Shown in pieces: positions 7,221-10,974 of a stretch of 10,974 nucleotides of DNA (positions within the stretch are counted from its first letter, which is position 1; every line of letters begins with the position of its first letter). Location of the stretch: assembly GCA_001800945.1 (NCBI GenBank), contig MGWJ01000148.1:1-10974 (forward strand), written 5' to 3'. The stretch is from Flavobacteria bacterium RIFCSPLOWO2_12_FULL_31_7. Its GTDB lineage: Bacteria; Bacteroidota; Bacteroidia; Flavobacteriales; Flavobacteriaceae. The position numbers and the translations under genes were made by a program. The notes beneath the pieces were generated by a model that ran no database searches, was not told the origin of the DNA, and saw only the letters and a program-made list of their open reading frames with translations.

Positions 7221-8400
7221 TTACGCCACTTCCTTGCAATTCATCATCAATGTACCAAGCTACAAATTGTCCTTCTGTGATGGCAGATTGTGGGTTTTCA
7301 AATTGTACATACATTCCAGTTTCAAATTGGTGTAAAGTAGCTTTTTGTAATGGTTGACGGTATCTAATTCGTGCCATAACTTCCGTTTTTTCACCAATAG
7401 CTAATTTTAAATCTTGACGAATCCAATGTACTTCGTCTGATTTTACAAATAAAGTATTTTTGAATAATCCAGGATGATTTGCACCTTCACCAACGTAAAT
7501 AATATTGTTTACTACATCAGTTTGAATGACAAATAAACCTTCTTTAGTACCACCAACATTAAGTCCACGACGTTGTCCATTCGTAAAATAATGTGCCCCT
7601 TGATGTTTACCTTTCACAATTCCGTTCGCATCAGAATAATCCTTGTTTTTAGCTTCGAAAGCTAATTCTGCTTCTAAATTTTCGAAACGCGGTTTTGGAT
7701 TAAGATAAATTGGATTGTTGGCTGGAATTTCTATAATTAAGCCTTCTTTTGGTTGTAATTTTTGTTGTAAAAATTCTGGTAATCGCACTTTTCCGATGAA
7801 ACATAAACCTTGAGAATCTTTTTTCTCAGCGGTTACTAATTCCATTTTCGTGGCAATTTCTCTGACTTCTGGTTTGGTTAATTCGCCAATTGGAAATAAG
7901 GCTTTTGCTAATTGCTCTTGTGATAATTGGCAAAGAAAATACGATTGATCTTTGTTATCATCTTTTCCAGCTAATAATTGATGTACTTCTTTACCTTCAA
8001 CTTCAATAGTATTTTTACGGCAATAATGTCCGGTTGCAACATAATCAGCACCTAAAGAAACGGCTATTTTCATAAAAACATCGAACTTTATTTCTCTGTT
8101 GCACAACACATCAGGATTTGGTGTTCTACCGTTTTCATATTCGTTAAACATATAATCTACGATTTTTTCCTGATATTGCTCAGATAAATCAACCGTTTGA
8201 AAAGGAATTCCTAACTTTTCGGCTACTAATAAAGCATCATTACTATCTTCTAACCACGGACATTCGTTTGAAATAGTAACCGAATCATCATGCCAATTTT
8301 TCATAAAAAGGCCAATCACTTCATACCCTTGTTCTTTTAAAAGATAGGCCGCAACGCTCGAATCTACTCCACCGGAAAGTCCTACTACTACTCTTTTCAT
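7213..8400 (-). CDS. mnmA: tRNA-specific 2-thiouridylase MnmA
   Basis: Cytoplasmic enzyme that transfers sulfur to C2 of U34 in tRNAs for Lys, Glu and Gln, using ATP and a persulfide relay. Its 395 residues start with the PP-loop SGGVDSS at 9-15. The two catalytic cysteines are Cys100 (NPDVLCNREIKF) and Cys200 (DSQGLCFIG), at nearly the same positions as in the E. coli enzyme. TGHYCR at 123-128 and GQRRGLNVGG at 275-284 are further family blocks. It is somewhat longer than the E. coli protein; the extra length appears to fall around 215-262, between the second Cys region and HQGAHYFTNGQ. The start is 1 bp after the MORN-repeat gene, so translation is likely coupled. No sulfur-relay (Tus-like) or desulfurase gene is nearby. 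Confidence 0.97.
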   Translation of the reverse strand: MKRVVVGLSGGVDSSVAAYLLKEQGYEVIGLFMKNWHDDSVTISNECPWLEDSNDALLVAEKLGIPFQTVDLSEQYQEKIVDYMFNEYENGRTPNPDVLCNREIKFDVFMKIAVSLGADYVATGHYCRKNTIEVEGKEVHQLLAGKDDNKDQSYFLCQLSQEQLAKALFPIGELTKPEVREIATKMELVTAEKKDSQGLCFIGKVRLPEFLQQKLQPKEGLIIEIPANNPIYLNPKPRFENLEAELAFEAKNKDYSDANGIVKGKHQGAHYFTNGQRRGLNVGGTKEGLFVIQTDVVNNIIYVGEGANHPGLFKNTLFVKSDEVHWIRQDLKLAIGEKTEVMARIRYRQPLQKATLHQFETGMYVQFENPQSAITEGQFVAWYIDDELQGSGVIS

Positions 8401-8401
8401 C

Positions 8402-9178
8402 TTATTTTTTCTCCTCTACTTTTTTCTCTTCAACAGTTGGCTCAACTGCTTTATTTTTATCTGCTTTTTTGGCTAATTTTTCTTCAAATTTGATTAATTC
8501 TTTTGAAAATTTTTCGGCTTTAACTTGTTTTACAACTTTATCATTTTCATAAAATTTCCAAATTCCAATTTTCGAATTATTTTTATAATCGCCTTCGTAC
8601 ATTTTTTTCCCATTTACATTAAAATAGGTTGCTTTGCCTTCAAACATATCATTTACGTAAGTATGTTGGTCAATTTGTTTGCCATTTTCAGCAAAAGTTT
8701 TCCCAACTCCATTTTTTTTACCGTCTACATAATTTACTTCTTCAGCTAATTTATTTTCCTTGTAAAACACTTTTCTTGGTCCGTTTAACTTTCCATTCTT
8801 ATAGTTTTCAAGAGTCATAATATCTTTTGATTCTTTATGATAGTATTTCCATTGTCCTTCAAAAAGTTTATTTTTCACTAAACCTTCACTGACTTTATTA
8901 TTTTTTTGGTCGAAGAAAATCGTATAGCAAGAACCATCGCCTTTAGAAAAATCTCTTGTAGCAATTACAGTTCCTGATTTGGTATCATCGAAATATTTGA
9001 AAGTTCCCGTTTCTTTACCATGTTCGAAAGTTCCCTCATAACGCGGACGTTTACTTTCATCATGATACCCTTTCCAAAGCCCGTGTCGTAAACCTTTTTC
9101 ATCAAATTGATTTAATTTATCTTGCGCAGAAATGAAATTTGAAATTGCCAAAAAGGCAATAAATACAATGTTTTTCAT
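8402..9178 (-). CDS. Secreted MORN-repeat protein
   Basis: Protein of 258 residues with a signal peptide (1-19, ending ISAQ) and about seven MORN-variant repeats of roughly 20-24 residues between 23 and 212. Examples are GLRHGLWKGY, GKETGTFKYF, NKLFEGQWKYY, GKLNGPRKVFY, GKKNGVGKTF, DMFEGKATYF and NNSKIGIWKFY. The tail from about 220 is rich in Lys and Glu and is probably disordered or a short coiled segment. Such repeats form elongated beta-sheet scaffolds; the partner is unknown. Databases often name relatives as YwqK-family antitoxins, but no toxin gene lies next to this one and I would not infer that role. It sits 1 bp from mnmA and 81 bp after proC, with no terminator that I can see in that gap. 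Confidence 0.88.
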   Translation of the reverse strand: MKNIVFIAFLAISNFISAQDKLNQFDEKGLRHGLWKGYHDESKRPRYEGTFEHGKETGTFKYFDDTKSGTVIATRDFSKGDGSCYTIFFDQKNNKVSEGLVKNKLFEGQWKYYHKESKDIMTLENYKNGKLNGPRKVFYKENKLAEEVNYVDGKKNGVGKTFAENGKQIDQHTYVNDMFEGKATYFNVNGKKMYEGDYKNNSKIGIWKFYENDKVVKQVKAEKFSKELIKFEEKLAKKADKNKAVEPTVEEKKVEEKK

Positions 9179-9259
9179 ATATTATTTTTATTTTTTTGTC
9201 TTCAATCATTAACGATAAAATAGTTAAAAAATTGCTTCGTAAAAGTAACTAATAAATTT

Positions 9260-10072
9260 TTACTTATCAATTACTTTGCCAAGTTCTTTTGCTCTAGCAT
9301 TGGCGTGATTAATTCCTTCATTTATTTTAGAATTTATGTCATGCGACTGAAATACATTCAGAGCGGCTTCGGTTGTTCCACCTTTTGAAGCAACCTTCTC
9401 AATCCATTCTAAATTTGATAAATTACTTCTATTTTGTAATTGTGTGGAACCTAAAAAAGTTTGTTGCACTAAAAATTCTGCTTCTGATTTTGAAAAACCT
9501 AAACTTATGGCTGAATTTACCATCGCGTTCATAAAATAATACACGTAAGCTGGACCACTACCTGAAATGGCAGTTGCGGCATTAATCATTTCTTCATTTT
9601 CAATAAATAATGATTTTCCAGTTGTATTGATTAAATTCTGAATGATGAATAAATCTTTTCTATCCACTTCTTGAGAAGCTGTAAAAACAGTCATCCCTTG
9701 TCCGATTTGTGTTGGAATATTTGGCATCGAACGAATGATTTTTTTGGCTTGTAATTTATTAGAAATGTTCTCAATTGAAATTCCGGCCATCACTGACAAA
9801 ATCAAGTGTTTTTCTGAAATAAAATCTTTAATTTGCAAACATAAACTATTAAAATCTTGAGGCTTTACGGCAATTATTACAATATCGACCGACAAAAATG
9901 ACATGCTAATTTCTGTGAAAAAATTCGTATCTGGAATAGTATATTTATTTGAAATCGCAGTTAAATTTCGTGACAACACAAAAATATCATTTGCTTTGAT
10001 AAAACCAGAACTGACAAAACTACTTGCGTATGTTTGTCCCATATTTCCGAAACCTATAATGGCAATTTTCAT
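9260..10072 (-). CDS. proC: Pyrroline-5-carboxylate reductase
   Basis: Reduces 1-pyrroline-5-carboxylate to proline with NAD(P)H, the last step of proline synthesis, in the cytoplasm. The 270 residues match the family length. The N-terminal Rossmann motif GFGNMG is at 7-12, followed by AVKPQD at 68-73. RSMPNIPTQIGQGMT at 114-128 and the signature SGSGPAYVYYF at 170-180 are clear, and the C-terminal all-helical dimer domain carries KGGTTEAALNVF at 230-241, near the substrate site. The ATG lies directly before the Rossmann strand, so the start is firm. The other proline genes (proA, proB) are not in the window. The start is only 10 bp beyond the U-tract of the yidC terminator, and I see no clear promoter box for it. 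Confidence 0.96.
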   Translation of the reverse strand: MKIAIIGFGNMGQTYASSFVSSGFIKANDIFVLSRNLTAISNKYTIPDTNFFTEISMSFLSVDIVIIAVKPQDFNSLCLQIKDFISEKHLILSVMAGISIENISNKLQAKKIIRSMPNIPTQIGQGMTVFTASQEVDRKDLFIIQNLINTTGKSLFIENEEMINAATAISGSGPAYVYYFMNAMVNSAISLGFSKSEAEFLVQQTFLGSTQLQNRSNLSNLEWIEKVASKGGTTEAALNVFQSHDINSKINEGINHANARAKELGKVIDK

Positions 10073-10082
10073 AACTTAAATG

Positions 10083-10120
10083 AAATAAAAAAAGCCTGTT
10101 CACATCATGAACAGGCTTTT
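10083..10120 (-). terminator. Intrinsic terminator of yidC
   Basis: A 13 bp perfect stem (10108-10120 with 10090-10102) closes a 5 nt loop (10103-10107). In minus-strand RNA the stem is followed by a run of seven U, part of which pairs in the stem, then AUUU. It begins 7 bp after the yidC stop codon. On the plus strand the stem is followed by only four U, so it works better as a minus-strand terminator. Confidence 0.88.
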
Positions 10121-10127
10121 AAAGAAT

Positions 10128-10974
10128 TTATTTTTTCTTTTGATTTAGTGCTTTTTGAGCTTCTTGCTGTTCCATAATTTCACGCATTTTCTTTTGAAAT
10201 TTCGATTCCGTTTTCGGTTTCGTTTTATTCACTTGAATTTGTGCATGAATTTTTTTCTCGTCTACCACATAGTTTTTAATCACTAACATGATTCCGATAG
10301 TAATTAAGTTAGAAATAAAGTTGTATAAACTCAATCCAGAACCGTAATTATTGAAGAAAATTAACATCATAATTGGAGAAACATAAATCATGATTTTCAT
10401 AATTTTCCCCATATCTGGCATACCTTCTTGTTGAGGCGCTTGCATTGCTTGATCTCCAGTTGTCATTTTCATGTAGAAGAAAATCGCAATGGCTGCTAAA
10501 ATTGGGAATAAACTTACGTGATCACCATAAAATGGAATATTGAATGGTAATTTATAAATAGAATCGTAAGAAGATAAATCGTCTGCCCAAAGGAAGCTTT
10601 TTTGTCTTAAATCGAAGGCAGAAGGGAAAAACTGAAACGAAGCATACATGAATGGCAATTGAATTAACGCTGGAATACAACCCGCCATTGGATTTACACC
10701 TGCTTTAGAATACAACGCCATAGTTTCTTGTTGTTTTTTCATTGGGTTGTCTTTAAATTTTTCACCCAATTCTGCAATTTCTGGTTTTAATACCTTCATT
10801 TTTGCTTGTGACAAGAATGATTTGTATGTGATAGGCGACATCGCAATTTTGATAATTATTGTAAAAATAATAATTGCAACTCCGTAAGGCATAAAGCCTG
10901 ATAACAATCCAAATAATGGAATGAAAACAAACATATTAATCCAACCGAAAATTCCCCAACCTAATGAAACTAAT
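10128..10974 (-). CDS. yidC: Membrane protein insertase YidC, C-terminal part (5' end outside window)
   Basis: Inserts proteins into the inner membrane, alone or with SecYEG. The frame remains open to the right edge: 13 codons (LVSLGWGIFGWIN) precede the ATG at 10934, so that ATG is internal and 281 residues are visible. The N-terminal signal anchor and large periplasmic domain are missing. The conserved core shows the membrane segments after GWGIFGW and KAGVNPMAGCIPALIQLPF, the FDLRQKSFLWADDLSSYD loop, and the last segments around SPIMMLIFFNNYGSGLSLYNFISNL. In the hydrophilic groove, visible residue 42 (IIIKIAMSP) is Lys where E. coli has Arg366, so the positive charge is kept. The tail is rich in Lys and Gln, as in insertases that contact ribosomes. 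The gene ends in a strong terminator. Confidence 0.96.
   Translation of the reverse strand, partial: LVSLGWGIFGWINMFVFIPLFGLLSGFMPYGVAIIIFTIIIKIAMSPITYKSFLSQAKMKVLKPEIAELGEKFKDNPMKKQQETMALYSKAGVNPMAGCIPALIQLPFMYASFQFFPSAFDLRQKSFLWADDLSSYDSIYKLPFNIPFYGDHVSLFPILAAIAIFFYMKMTTGDQAMQAPQQEGMPDMGKIMKIMIYVSPIMMLIFFNNYGSGLSLYNFISNLITIGIMLVIKNYVVDEKKIHAQIQVNKTKPKTESKFQKKMREIMEQQEAQKALNQKKK

Noticed and set aside
8525..8820. Two overlapping plus-strand frames of 63-74 codons
   Set aside because: They are opposite the MORN-repeat gene and are Phe/Ile/Tyr-rich, as expected from reading Lys- and Asn-rich codons backwards.
8402..9178. Toxin-antitoxin module
   Set aside because: MORN-variant proteins are sometimes labelled as antitoxins, but the neighbours are mnmA and proC and the protein carries a signal peptide.
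9179..9259. Weak inverted repeat (gtaaaa/ttttac) after proC as terminator
   Set aside because: The stem is about 6 bp, made almost only of A-T pairs, and lacks a following U-run; it is indistinguishable from chance in DNA this AT-rich.
10128..10934. ATG at 10934 as the yidC start
   Set aside because: The frame continues upstream to the window edge with sequence typical of YidC (SLGWGIFGW), so this Met is internal and the gene is truncated by the window.

Overview
The window looks like ordinary chromosomal DNA from a member of the Flavobacteriaceae, most likely Flavobacterium or a close relative. The evidence is a strongly AT-rich base composition, starts preceded by A-rich rather than Shine-Dalgarno sequence, signal peptides ending in a residue followed by Gln, a subtilase with a type IX secretion sorting domain, a TAnnTTTG-type promoter box, and an intergenic repeat of a kind I recall from flavobacterial genomes. 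Every gene I can support is on the minus strand, so transcription runs from high to low coordinates.

Right-hand block, 10974 down to 5560. The window opens inside yidC (membrane protein insertase, 5' end missing), which ends in a clear intrinsic terminator (10083-10120). Next comes proC (last step of proline synthesis), then, after an 81 bp gap, a secreted MORN-repeat protein that sits 1 bp from mnmA (2-thiolation of tRNA wobble uridine). A likely promoter at the end of mnmA precedes a secreted subtilisin-like protease with a T9SS C-terminal domain.

Middle, 5559 down to 5237. This 323 bp non-coding stretch is the most structured DNA in the window. It holds a 145 bp element with nested inverted repeats (5412-5556) next to a 98 bp tract with strict 7 bp periodicity (5312-5409).

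Left-hand block, 5236 down to 1. This is a tight five-gene run: an FMN-dependent nitronate monooxygenase/FabK-like enzyme, a small secreted protein of unknown function, pabB (folate branch, forced TTG start), tilS (tRNA-Ile lysidinylation) and dsbD (disulfide reductant transport, cut by the window edge). Spacings are 12, 3 and 6 bp, then a 17 bp overlap, which suggests one transcript with coupled translation. The genes serve different housekeeping tasks, so the grouping is probably one of co-expression rather than one pathway.

I see no phage, CRISPR, toxin-antitoxin, insertion sequence, biosynthetic cluster or RNA gene, and no convincing sign of a new biological system. The items most worth following up are the two adjacent intergenic repeats, the unknown secreted protein fused in frame (apart from one stop codon) to pabB, and the apparent lack of a promoter between the yidC terminator and proC.
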